64,000 nt of DNA, taken from assembly GCF_025244905.1 (NCBI RefSeq), contig NZ_CP104285.1, positions 1,178,001-1,242,000 on the forward strand, read 5' to 3'. Positions within the stretch are counted from its first letter, which is position 1, and each line of letters opens with the position of its first letter. The notes under the pieces were generated by a model. That model did no database searches. It saw only the letters and a program-made list of their open reading frames with translations, and was not told the DNA's origin. The stretch is from Enterobacter mori (GTDB taxonomy: Bacteria > Pseudomonadota > Gammaproteobacteria > Enterobacterales > Enterobacteriaceae). This document shows positions 11,521 through 19,804 of the stretch, piece by piece. The translations under genes were made by a program, and so were the position numbers.

Positions 11521-12374
11521 ACGCGCTTCTCGAACCCTTCGGCTACGAGTACATGCTCAATGCAATGTGGGTCTCGGCGATGGTGGGCGGGCTGTGCGCG
11601 TTTCTCTCCTGCTATCTGATGCTTAAGGGCTGGTCGCTGATCGGCGATGCTCTGTCGCACTCCATCGTGCCCGGCGTGGCGGGAGCCTACATGCTCGGGC
11701 TGCCGTTCTCGCTGGGGGCGTTCCTGTCGGGCGGACTGGCGGCGGGCAGCATGCTATTTCTCAACCAGCGCAGCCGCCTGAAGGAAGATGCCATTATCGG
11801 GCTGATCTTCTCCTCCTTTTTCGGGCTGGGGCTGTTTATGGTTTCGCTCAACCCGACCTCGGTGAACATTCAGACCATCGTGCTCGGCAATATTCTGGCT
11901 ATCGCCCCGGAGGATATCGTCCAGCTGGCGATTATCGGCGTGGTGTCGATGGTTATCCTGTTGTTCAAATGGAAAGATCTGATGGTGACCTTTTTTGATG
12001 AGAACCATGCCCGCGCCATCGGCCTGCGCCCTGAACGCCTGAAAATTCTCTTCTTCACGCTGCTGGCGGTCTCTACCGTGGCGGCGCTGCAAACCGTCGG
12101 CGCGTTTCTGGTGATCTGTCTGGTGGTCACCCCCGGCGCGACCGCGTGGCTGCTTACCGATCGCTTTCCGCGCCTGCTGATGATTGCGGTCGCCATTGGC
12201 AGCATCACCAGCTTCCTTGGCGCGTGGGCCAGCTACTATCTGGACGGCGCGACCGGCGGCATTATCGTGGTCGCCCAGACGCTGCTGTTCCTGCTGGCGT
12301 TCGTCTTTGCGCCGAAGCACGGGCTGCTCGCCAGCCGCCGTCGGGCGCGTCACGCGCAGGAGGCTCAGCCATGA
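11517..12374 (+). CDS. sitC: Mn/Fe ABC transporter permease SitC
   Basis: A 285-residue integral membrane protein with eight or nine hydrophobic segments and the ABC-3 family pattern [19 protein letters not shown] near residue 40. It pairs with SitD to form the transmembrane channel for Mn(II)/Fe(II). Both ends overlap neighbouring genes by 4 bp (ATGA). Confidence 0.93.
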   Translation: MNALLEPFGYEYMLNAMWVSAMVGGLCAFLSCYLMLKGWSLIGDALSHSIVPGVAGAYMLGLPFSLGAFLSGGLAAGSMLFLNQRSRLKEDAIIGLIFSSFFGLGLFMVSLNPTSVNIQTIVLGNILAIAPEDIVQLAIIGVVSMVILLFKWKDLMVTFFDENHARAIGLRPERLKILFFTLLAVSTVAALQTVGAFLVICLVVTPGATAWLLTDRFPRLLMIAVAIGSITSFLGAWASYYLDGATGGIIVVAQTLLFLLAFVFAPKHGLLASRRRARHAQEAQP

Positions 12375-13210
12375 TGGCGCTGCTTCTCGAACCCTTCCAG
12401 TTTGCGTTTATGAACAACGCGCTGCTGATTTCACTCCTGGTGGCCGTGCCCTGCGCGCTGCTGTCGGTTTTTCTGGTGCTGAAAGGCTGGGCGCTGATGG
12501 GCGACGCCATGAGCCACGCGGTATTTCCCGGCGTGGTGCTGGCGTGGATGATGAGCCTGCCGCTGGCGCTGGGCGCGTTTGTGGCCGGGTTGTTCTGCGC
12601 GGTCGCCACCGGATACCTGAAAGATAACAGCCGAATCAAGCAGGATACGGTCATGGGGATCGTCTTTTCCGGTATGTTCGGCGCAGGATTGATCCTCTAT
12701 ATCGCCGTCAAACCCGAGGTGCATCTCGACCACATTCTGTTCGGCGATATGCTGGGCATAAACGGCATGGACATTCTGCAAAGCGGGATCGTGGCGGGGC
12801 TGATCGCGCTGGTGATTGGCCTGAAGTGGCGCGATTTTCTGCTGTTCTGCTTTGATTACCAGCAGGCGCAGGCGAGCGGGCTGCGCACCCGCTGGCTGCA
12901 CTACGGCTTACTGTGTATGGTCTCGCTGACCATCGTGGCGACGCTGAAGGCGGTGGGGATTATTTTGTCGATTTCGCTGCTGATTGCCCCCGGCGCGGTG
13001 GCAGTGCTGATCACCCGACGCTTCCACTCGGCGCTGCTGGTGGCGGTAGCCGTTTCAGCCCTCGTATCGGTAAGCGGCGTGTATGCGTCGTTTTATCTCG
13101 ACAGCGCGCCTGCGCCGACCATCGTAGTGCTGTTCGCGATGGTGTTTATCGTGACGTTCGGGGTCACCAGCGTGAAGGCCCGTCGGCAGGAGCGTGTGAC
13201 AGCAGGGTGA
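12371..13210 (+). CDS. sitD: Mn/Fe ABC transporter permease SitD
   Basis: A 279-residue permease of the ABC-3 family, paralogous to SitC (KGWALMGDAMSHAVFPGVV near residue 40). The start is the first ATG of ATGATGGCG at 12371, overlapping the sitC stop; reading further upstream would run through sitC. The last 47 bp overlap the 3' end of the convergent entD gene, so there is no terminator between them. Confidence 0.93.
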   Translation: MMALLLEPFQFAFMNNALLISLLVAVPCALLSVFLVLKGWALMGDAMSHAVFPGVVLAWMMSLPLALGAFVAGLFCAVATGYLKDNSRIKQDTVMGIVFSGMFGAGLILYIAVKPEVHLDHILFGDMLGINGMDILQSGIVAGLIALVIGLKWRDFLLFCFDYQQAQASGLRTRWLHYGLLCMVSLTIVATLKAVGIILSISLLIAPGAVAVLITRRFHSALLVAVAVSALVSVSGVYASFYLDSAPAPTIVVLFAMVFIVTFGVTSVKARRQERVTAG

Positions 13211-13838
13211 TCGCCTGTTCACCCTGCTGTTGCCAGTGAAGGGTGAAGGCGGCGCCTTCGTTAAAACCTGCCAGTTGACGAGTCAACGCCAGCGTAAGCG
13301 TCTTATCGTCAAGCATTTTCACCCGGGCGCTGTCAAACCCCATATAAGCCTGCACCCGAGGAAAGAGGGCTTTGAACAGGCTCTCTTTGGCGCTGAACAC
13401 CAGCGTCAGTGCAAGGGCGAACGGGTAACCGGAGTGGGAAAGCACGCGTTCTTCATTGGCATCAATGATGCCGTCCTTAATCTCTCTGGCTTCGCATTCA
13501 GGCAGGATCGTTTCGCAATCGATGCCGATAAGCGCATGGCGATCGCGAACGACAATCGCCATCGCCTGCGTACCGCTGTGGGTGATGCTGCCGGAGATAC
13601 CGTCCGGCCAGAGCGGTTCGCCGCTGGGGCCGATGTCGGGTATAACACGCGCGTTAAGCGCATGCGCGGCGGCGATGCGTCCGGCAAGATGGTCGGCTTT
13701 ACGTTTACGTCCGGCGTGTGAAAGCTCAGCGTGGTGGGGGAGCCAGAGGAGATCGGCCTCGGTGAAGGTGGCGGGGTCGAAGGAGACGTGATGAACGGTC
13801 AGGCCAGCCAGAAGAAATGTAGAGTGGTTCACCTGCAT
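13164..13838 (-). CDS. entD: 4'-phosphopantetheinyl transferase EntD
   Basis: The 224-residue Sfp-type transferase attaches phosphopantetheine from CoA to EntF and to the carrier domain of EntB, which activates enterobactin synthesis. The Mg-binding and catalytic motifs are present: GIDCE in the middle and FSAKESLFK (usual W/FSxKES) further on. It is slightly longer than the 206-209 residues of E. coli EntD, with the extra length at the C-terminus where it overlaps sitD. In E. coli entD lies next to fepA; here about 3.5 kb of foreign-looking DNA separates them. Confidence 0.92.
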   Translation of the reverse strand: MQVNHSTFLLAGLTVHHVSFDPATFTEADLLWLPHHAELSHAGRKRKADHLAGRIAAAHALNARVIPDIGPSGEPLWPDGISGSITHSGTQAMAIVVRDRHALIGIDCETILPECEAREIKDGIIDANEERVLSHSGYPFALALTLVFSAKESLFKALFPRVQAYMGFDSARVKMLDDKTLTLALTRQLAGFNEGAAFTLHWQQQGEQAITLLSHAPADGPSRW

Positions 13839-13887
13839 GCGCGCTCTCGCCTGTTTCAGAAAACGTTAACTTTAACGCAGATTAGGG

Positions 13888-13913
13888 GGCCGGGTAAGCA
13901 AATGCCACCCGGC
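13888..13913. repeat. Single REP unit
   Basis: GGCCGGGTAAGCAAATGCCACCCGGCG forms an imperfect REP hairpin between entD and the adhesin gene. Confidence 0.65.
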
Positions 13914-13921
13914 GAGCGGGA

Positions 13922-14950
13922 TTACCAGCCGTAGGCGATGCCGCCACCTGCCACAAAGTTGTGTTGTGTATCGTTAGATACGGAGGCTTTAACCACGACA
14001 TTTTCCGTTGCGCGTGCAGAGAAACCGACCGCCAACGCATTTTCACCATCGGTGTTGCCCACGCCAGCGCCTACGGAGAAGTTTTGCGTGTTAGTAACCT
14101 GCGGGATGTTGGCCATTGCGGCAACGCCTGCAATACCCGCAGAGGCACGCTTACGGTTATCTTCCACTTCATTTTTCAGCTTGCCAAAATTGCTGCTATT
14201 GCTTTGCTCAAGCGTCTCAATACGCTGCTCATGATCGGCAAGCTCGACGGTGTTCTCGGCAATCTTCTTGTTGGATGCGACCAGTGCCGCACGGTTTTTC
14301 TCGGCGTTTTGCATGGCGGTCTGAGCGCGAGACTGCGCGTATTCCCCCGTGGTTTGGGCAACCTTTGTATCCTGAGTCAGGGTGACAATATCGCCTTTAT
14401 TTGCCATAAGGACCGTGCGATTTTCGCCAACCTGTTTTTCTGTAGAGCGAATTAGCTGGGCGTTGTTGTTGATTTGTTGGGTATTGTCGCCGATAGCGTT
14501 CTTATTCTGCGCAATAGCATCGGCGTTGGCTTTGATGCCGACTTTATTGGCAGCGACGCCGTCGCGGTTATCACCGACCTGTTTTGCGGTAGCGCGGAGC
14601 TGCTGGGCGTTAGTGTCGATCTCGTGCGTGTTGTCGTCGATAGCTATTTTATTCTGGGCGATATTCTTTGCGTTGGTATCAATCGTAATTCTGTTTACCG
14701 TGATTTGGCTTTGATGGTCTTGAATGAGGTTCAGGTTGTTCTGAATCTGATCAAGGTTTGCCACCGTATTTTCTGTACCGAACAAGGTAACCTTTCCCGC
14801 GGTTGGCTTGACGTCAAATATTCCCTGAGCAGGATTTTGCACGCCCTGAACGATATTACCGTTTTGGTCTAATTCCACGGAAAATGAATCAGCAAAGGCC
14901 GCAGGAGTAATAACAGCAGAAAGTAGAACAGCAATAATAGATTTCTTCAT
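13922..14950 (-). CDS. Short trimeric autotransporter (YadA-type) adhesin
   Basis: The 342-residue protein starts with a signal peptide (MKKSIIAVLLSAVITPAAFA). A short globular N-terminus is followed by a long stalk rich in N, A, I and Q with heptad character, residues about 65-265. Within the stalk a unit of about 55 residues is repeated, marked by IAQNKxAI..DNT..I..NAQ..R.T.KQVG.N. The C-terminal 70 residues form the YadA anchor, ending VAGGGIAYGW, which would make a trimeric beta-barrel in the outer membrane. There is no head domain of the large UspA/YadA kind. The ribosome site is weak. The gene lies alone in a block inserted between entD and fepA. Host ligand unknown. Confidence 0.85.
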   Translation of the reverse strand: MKKSIIAVLLSAVITPAAFADSFSVELDQNGNIVQGVQNPAQGIFDVKPTAGKVTLFGTENTVANLDQIQNNLNLIQDHQSQITVNRITIDTNAKNIAQNKIAIDDNTHEIDTNAQQLRATAKQVGDNRDGVAANKVGIKANADAIAQNKNAIGDNTQQINNNAQLIRSTEKQVGENRTVLMANKGDIVTLTQDTKVAQTTGEYAQSRAQTAMQNAEKNRAALVASNKKIAENTVELADHEQRIETLEQSNSSNFGKLKNEVEDNRKRASAGIAGVAAMANIPQVTNTQNFSVGAGVGNTDGENALAVGFSARATENVVVKASVSNDTQHNFVAGGGIAYGW

Positions 14951-15430
14951 TGTAAACTCGCATTAAATTAAATATAGAGCGGACCAGGGATTCACAATGG
15001 AAATCCTTAGGTTATTCCTTTTGATTATGTTCTGCCCAGGGTTTTAATTACTGACCAGCGTTACAACTCTGATGCTTGTAATTAAAAACTATTCTCATAA
15101 ACGTGCGAATGCTTTTACAGCGTGCGTACGTACGCCTCGGCTTTTTACGCCGCGGTCCTTTCCTGATTGCAGTGTTTATAGGTGCTTACCGCCGTGACTG
15201 ACGGGCGTGGCAGAGATTACAGTCGTTTCTTATGGCGAGACAACAAGTTTTTTATTGTATTAATTTATGTTTTATTATTTTAAATAATTAAATTGAATAT
15301 CAGGAGAAATAAATTGGGTGTTTGTTAAAAGCTTGTGGTGAATAACGGTTGATGGCAATGTAAACACAACGAATTATATCAGATTTATAAATGTAGACTT
15401 TTATTTGAAGGGGCGAAAGTAAACTTTCAG
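14951..15430. other. AT-rich intergenic region upstream of the adhesin
   Basis: About 480 bp with no convincing gene on either strand. The segment 15240-15400 is markedly AT-rich, unlike the GC-rich core genes around it, which fits a horizontally acquired, H-NS-silenced type of region. It must hold the adhesin promoter, but no clear -35/-10 pair stands out. Confidence 0.5.
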
Positions 15431-15456
15431 ATGAAGGGGGATATGCGATCTGATGC

Positions 15457-15562
15457 CCTCACCCCGGTCTTCTCCCACGGGGCTGATGGATCCCCACAAA
15501 ATAATACCAGCACGGACGACCCCCTCTCCCTTGAGGGAGAGGGCTGGGGTGAGGGGGAACAT
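15457..15562. repeat. Diverged palindromic CCCTCACCC repeat, copy B
   Basis: GCCCTCACCCCGG at the left and GGCTGGGGTGAGGG at the right enclose CCCCTCTCCC-TTGA-GGGAGAGGG. The left half is diverged and has an internal insert of about 30 bp compared with copies A, C and D. Confidence 0.7.
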
Positions 15563-15768
15563 ACGGCTCTGGTGGTCATTCCGTTCACTTTATGCTCCTT
15601 GCTACTCTGTAAGAACATGACCTGTGAACGTGCCAGGGCGGCTCAATCTGCAATCGCCGCCGCCCTGGCGACCCGGGCTCCCGGCGGTAAATCGCCGCTT
15701 CGCGGTGCCTTCGGCTTATTCCTTCCGGCTTGTCGGGGACGGGCGGAGGTAACGTATATGGACGCTCC

Positions 15769-16030
15769 CGGAATGCAATGTTTTCTTCAGTTCGGTAATA
15801 AAACGGGTAGGTGCAGCCATATATCCGGTTTCTGATGGGATTTTTTATCCCGAACCATGATGAAATCCGCCAGGCAGGTACCAATCATCCTCTACGGGCT
15901 AACTTGCCCTTGTTACCTCTCGGTGTATCCTGCCTGCGGTCTTACCTGTTTTGCCATCTTCTGAAGTCACCTGCACATACCAGGACGTTAACTCATTTTT
16001 CAGCACCTCGTCAGATTGACTGACCTTGTG
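15769..16030 (-). ncRNA. Candidate IS1111-type guide (seek) RNA region
   Basis: This noncoding stretch lies 3' of the transposase on the same strand, the known position of guide RNAs in the IS1111 group. It contains a perfect 8-bp inverted repeat, CAGGCAGG (15871-15878) and CCTGCCTG (15929-15936), and a smaller hairpin GGGAT/ATCCC at about 15837-15851. The RNA ends and guide segments cannot be fixed from this copy alone. Confidence 0.4.
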
Positions 16031-17056
16031 TCAGGCGGGCTGGCGAGGTTGATATTCAGTATTGTGTGCCAACATTGACCACATGATCCTCGCTGTTTTT
16101 GCCGCCATCGCGACAACTGCAACATTGTAGTGCTTCCGCTCAAGCAATCCCTGAAGCCAGGCATTCTCCTCAACTGAGCCTTTCCGGTTGACCCAGGCAG
16201 TAAGTGCCCGTGCGCCGTGAACCAGAAGGTATCGGAAATATCCATCTCCACGTTTGCTTATCCCGCCCAGTTGCTGTTTACCGCCACTGGAATGTTCTTT
16301 TGGTGTCAGCCCCAGCCATGAGGCGAACTGTTTTGCAGTACTGAACTGTCGGGCATTACCCACTGCTGCTACCACATACGTGGCCGTTAGCATGCCCACC
16401 CCAGGGATTTTTGCCAGTCTCTGGCAGGCCGCCTGTGTTTTATACCAGGAGGCCAGGGCCTCTTCTACCTCTTTTATCTGCTCCTCAAGTGCCCTGATAT
16501 GTTTAGCCTGCCTGAGGATACTGGCTCTGACAAAGGGAGATAACCCATTGTCGGCGTCCTCCAGAATGGCCGGCAGCTCACAGATCAGATGACTTTGCCC
16601 GGTCGCCATCGTAATACCAAACTCAGCAAGTGTAGCTCTTAAGCTGTTAGAGCAGGCGATGCGCTCACGGATAAGTATTCCCCGTTCAGTGTGTAACGCT
16701 AAAACGGCCTGCTGCTCTTCGGTTTTTATCTGCACAAAACGCATATTCGGGCGGGTTACCGCTTCGCAGATAGCTTCAGCATCTGCTGCATCCGTCTTAT
16801 TCGTTTTCACATAAGGCTTCACATATTGCGGAGGGATGAGTTTTACCTCATGGCCGTGACGACTGAATAATCGTGCAAAATGATGGCTGGACGAGCAGGC
16901 CTCCATGCCAATCAGGCAAGGTTCCAGTTGAATGACAAACTGAACGAATTTAGCCCGGGTCAGCTTCTTACGTAAAACCGTATGGCCTTCGTGATCGACA
17001 CCATGAAGCTGAAAAACGTTCTTTGCCAGGTCGATACCAAGAGTTGATACTTTCAT
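16031..17056 (-). CDS. IS1111-group IS110-family transposase
   Basis: The 341-residue protein starts at ATG 17056 (MKVSTLGIDLAKNVFQ) with GAGG upstream. It has the DEDD catalytic motifs GIDLAK, IGMEACSSSHHFAR and KTDAADAEAICEA, then IPGVGMLTA and GLTPKEHSSGGK with the presumed catalytic serine. The TDAADAEAICEA pattern is typical of the IS1111 subgroup rather than of IS621. The frame is complete with no sign of decay. Confidence 0.9.
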   Translation of the reverse strand: MKVSTLGIDLAKNVFQLHGVDHEGHTVLRKKLTRAKFVQFVIQLEPCLIGMEACSSSHHFARLFSRHGHEVKLIPPQYVKPYVKTNKTDAADAEAICEAVTRPNMRFVQIKTEEQQAVLALHTERGILIRERIACSNSLRATLAEFGITMATGQSHLICELPAILEDADNGLSPFVRASILRQAKHIRALEEQIKEVEEALASWYKTQAACQRLAKIPGVGMLTATYVVAAVGNARQFSTAKQFASWLGLTPKEHSSGGKQQLGGISKRGDGYFRYLLVHGARALTAWVNRKGSVEENAWLQGLLERKHYNVAVVAMAAKTARIMWSMLAHNTEYQPRQPA

Positions 17057-17135
17057 GTGGACGCTCCTCATTTTTCAGGACGTATTGCAACGATCCAGTC
17101 TGGTACTTTGATACCGCAAAATCTGGAGCGTCCAT

Positions 17136-17330
17136 CTCATTATCCCTGTAAAGCCCGCCCTCTCGGCGCATCCATGCGCCTCGCCCCGGCCTACAGGAAA
17201 CGCCTCAGCGATTTACAGCCGGACCAGGGCGTCGCTGTAAGTCATTAATTTTTCTGATGCAACATTAATCGCTTCAGGTAAAAAAAATTAATGGGGATTC
17301 CTCAGCCCACGGGGAGAGGGAGCAAACATT
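17136..17330. other. Intergenic DNA between the IS1111-type element and fepA
   Basis: No gene is seen. It contains the palindrome GGCGCATCCATGCGCC at about 17167-17182 within a GC-rich tract (CGCCCTCTCGG...CGCCCCGGCC) that looks like an intergenic repeat, then an AT-rich stretch that ends at the fepA terminator. Confidence 0.45.
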
Positions 17331-17357
17331 AAAAACGGCAACGAGGTTGCCGTTTTG
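17331..17357 (-). terminator. Rho-independent terminator of fepA
   Basis: On the minus strand AAAACGGCAAC-CTC-GTTGCCGTTTTT forms an 11-bp stem with a 3-base loop and a T run, just after the fepA stop codon. Confidence 0.85.
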
Positions 17358-17364
17358 CTTTTAC

Positions 17365-19611
17365 CTAGAATCGCGTATTCACGCTCATATACCAGGTTCG
17401 ACCCGGTTCATTATACGTGTAGGCACCGGCACCGTACATATACGCGCCCGTCGTGGTATTACCCGTGGTCTGGGCATTACCCGCGCGCCATTGGCGCTTG
17501 TCGAAGACGTTATCTACGCCGCCGGTCAGGCTGACGTTTTTGGTCATGTCCCAGGTCGCGCTCAGGCCCACGATGCTGTACGGGCTGACTTCGTCTTTCT
17601 CAGACCCGGTCACCGGCTGACCTTTGTAGTTGTACTTCTTCGGCTGCTGCTTGCCGTACCAGGTAAAGGTCGACTGGAGCGACACGTCCTGATGCACCTG
17701 CCAGCTCAGGGTTGAGTTCAGCGTGTACTCAGGAATGATCGACAGACGATCGCCGGTCTCCTTGTTCTTGCTCTGCAGCATGTAGGTGATGTTATTGGTC
17801 CAGTTAATGGTGTCGCTGACCGGTACGTTCAGGGAGCCTTCCAGACCCTCAACCACCGCTTTCGGCACGTTTTCCCACTGGTAGATATCGGTCGTGACTT
17901 TACCGGTGGAGGTCTGACCAATTGGCGCATAGCCCGCTTCAATCTTGTTGCGGTAGTCGTTACGGAACCAGGTCACGCCCGCCTGCCAGCCGTCGTGTTT
18001 CCACTCCAGACCAATCTCTTTGTTGATGCTGGTTTCGGCCTTCAGATCGTCGTTACCCATCATGTAACAGCCCACGCCGTCGGAGCTGGCGTAGCAGCCC
18101 TGGCCTTTACTGTAGAGCAGGTAGTTCGGGTTGGTCTGGTACAGGCTTGGCGCTTTGTACGCGCGCGCGATCCCCATCTTCAGCGTGAAGTCATCTCCCA
18201 GCCCCTGCGAGAGGTTGAGCGACGGGCTCCAGTTGTTGCCGACGATGGTGTGGTGGTCGAAGCGCAGGGCTGGAGTCAGCATGGTGCTGTCGGTCAGCTC
18301 CATGTTGTTTTCGGCGAACAGGGAGAAGATCTCCGCTGAAGTGTACGGGCTACGGTCTTCGCTCATGCCCGGGATGGTGCCGCCCTGCTGGGTTTGCGTG
18401 AAGGAGGTCGAGTCCTTCATGCGCTGCTGGTTCCACTCGGTGCCCAGCGTCAGGTTCTGGTTCACAATGAAATCAATCGGCAGGTTGATTTCGCTGTGCA
18501 GCATCACGTCGGCCAGGTCGGTGTCGGTGAATTTATTGCTGTTGAACAGGCCTTCCGTACCGCCCGCCAGCCCTTCGCCCAGGCGGGAGTTGCGGGTATG
18601 TTCGTACTGCGCCCAGTTGCTGGTGGTAATGCCGTTATCCCAGCCGCCGTTCCAGGTCACCGCAAAGTTCTGGCGGTAGATACGGTTAGTCTCTTTACCG
18701 TAGTTTTTCTTCACCAGCGCGTTGTCGTTGTTGGTGTTCTGCGTGTCGCCTGCGTACAGGTTGTTCTGACGGCTGTAGCCCGCTTCAAACTCAAGCGACT
18801 GCATTGGCGCGAAGTCCCAGCGCACCACGCCGTTGATGTCTTTGTTTTCCACACCTTCACGGCCTGCGGGCAGGGTGTTGGCGTAAGCGCCGGTACGGTC
18901 AGACTGGTGGCCCTGGTTGATGTCCCACGCGTCGGCCTGGGTCTTGTCCAGGTTGCCGAACATACGGAAGCTGAAGTCACCGCCCAGCGGGCCGCTCAGG
19001 CTGAAGTTGGTGCGCTTGGTGGAACCTTCGTCTTTATGCTCTGGCGCGTTCAGGTAGGTGTTCCAGGAGCCGTGCCACTGGTCGTCGAATTTTTTGGTGA
19101 TGATGTTCACCACGCCGCCGGCCGCGCCGTTGCCGTAGCGCGCGGCGGCCGGGCCGCGGATCACTTCGATGCGTTCGATCATCTCCGGCGGCACCCAGCC
19201 GGTATCGCCGCGGGTGTCACGCTCGCCGCGCCAGCCCAGGCGGATGGAGTTACGGCTGGTCACCGGCTTACCGTCGATCAGGATCAGGGTGTTTTCCGGG
19301 CCCATGCCGCGAATGTCAATCTGACGGTTGTTCCCGCGCTGACCGCTGGTGGAGTTCCCGGTCAGGTTAACGCCCGGCATGGTTCGAATGATTTCAGCCA
19401 CGTCCCGCGCGGGCGGGTTTTTGCGGATTTCATCGGCGGTGATGGTCGATACGCCCGGCGCCTGCAGGTTTTGCTCGGCGGCGGTGATCACCATCGTATC
19501 TTCGTGCTGCGCTGTGGTGGCGGCGGTATTGTCATCTGCCAGGGCTGGCAGCGTAATGCCGTAAATCCCCAAATTGACCAGCAAGGCCAGGGAGTGAATC
19601 TTCTTATTCAT
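17365..19611 (-). CDS. fepA: TonB-dependent ferric enterobactin receptor FepA
   Basis: The 748-residue protein is a close match to E. coli FepA (746). This outer-membrane beta-barrel imports ferric enterobactin using TonB energy. The signal peptide ends at ALA (about residue 22), a TonB box-like DTMVITA follows, and the plug domain (VAEIIRTMPGVNLTG, PAAARYGNGAAGG) precedes the barrel, which ends in a terminal Phe (VNTRF). The start is MNKKIHSLALLV at 19611. It is divergent from fes, with Fur-like sites between them. Confidence 0.95.
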   Translation of the reverse strand: MNKKIHSLALLVNLGIYGITLPALADDNTAATTAQHEDTMVITAAEQNLQAPGVSTITADEIRKNPPARDVAEIIRTMPGVNLTGNSTSGQRGNNRQIDIRGMGPENTLILIDGKPVTSRNSIRLGWRGERDTRGDTGWVPPEMIERIEVIRGPAAARYGNGAAGGVVNIITKKFDDQWHGSWNTYLNAPEHKDEGSTKRTNFSLSGPLGGDFSFRMFGNLDKTQADAWDINQGHQSDRTGAYANTLPAGREGVENKDINGVVRWDFAPMQSLEFEAGYSRQNNLYAGDTQNTNNDNALVKKNYGKETNRIYRQNFAVTWNGGWDNGITTSNWAQYEHTRNSRLGEGLAGGTEGLFNSNKFTDTDLADVMLHSEINLPIDFIVNQNLTLGTEWNQQRMKDSTSFTQTQQGGTIPGMSEDRSPYTSAEIFSLFAENNMELTDSTMLTPALRFDHHTIVGNNWSPSLNLSQGLGDDFTLKMGIARAYKAPSLYQTNPNYLLYSKGQGCYASSDGVGCYMMGNDDLKAETSINKEIGLEWKHDGWQAGVTWFRNDYRNKIEAGYAPIGQTSTGKVTTDIYQWENVPKAVVEGLEGSLNVPVSDTINWTNNITYMLQSKNKETGDRLSIIPEYTLNSTLSWQVHQDVSLQSTFTWYGKQQPKKYNYKGQPVTGSEKDEVSPYSIVGLSATWDMTKNVSLTGGVDNVFDKRQWRAGNAQTTGNTTTGAYMYGAGAYTYNEPGRTWYMSVNTRF

Positions 19612-19730
19612 TGTACGTCCTGCTTTTCGCGCCGCATCCCCGGGCTCCATTCCCGATCGGGAGAGGAGGCGACATGGTTATTTTATGAGCGCGCTTCCCA
19701 CAGCGCGGGCACTACGCTATTGCAAATGCA

Positions 19731-19760
19731 AATAGTTATCAATAATATTATCAATAAAAT
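19731..19760. promoter_or_regulatory. Fur-like sites in the fepA-fes gap
   Basis: AATAGTTATC, AATAATATTATC and AATAAAAT are repeated NATAAT-like units. Read on the minus strand they give TTGATAATATTATTGATAAC, a good match to overlapping Fur boxes. Iron-Fur repression of both divergent genes is known in E. coli. Confidence 0.7.
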
Positions 19761-19804
19761 TTGTTCTGAAACAAAAAAATACTGTTAAACATGGGGTTAT
19801 AAGG

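Larger units (their letters stand above)
15758..17135 (-). mobile_element. IS1111-type element of the IS110 family
   Basis: ATGGACGCTCC (15758-15768) and its reverse complement GGAGCGTCCAT (17125-17135) form an 11-bp inverted repeat around a transposase gene, as expected for the subterminal repeats of the IS1111 group; the implied length is 1,378 bp. The true tips may lie a few bases outside these repeats. About 260 noncoding bases lie downstream of the transposase, the place where IS1111-group elements encode their guide (seek) RNA. It is distinct from the IS621-like copy at 8446-9635. Confidence 0.65.

Noticed and set aside
15585..15884. Open frame of 99 codons on the minus strand that looked like a phage-type small protein
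   Set aside because: It crosses the presumed end of the IS1111-type element at 15758, so it is a junction frame. A resemblance to satellite-phage Ash/Icd-like proteins came to mind but could not be supported.
17057..17248. Small open frame across the right end of the IS1111-type element
   Set aside because: It spans the element tip and an intergenic repeat, and no ribosome site or family resemblance is visible.
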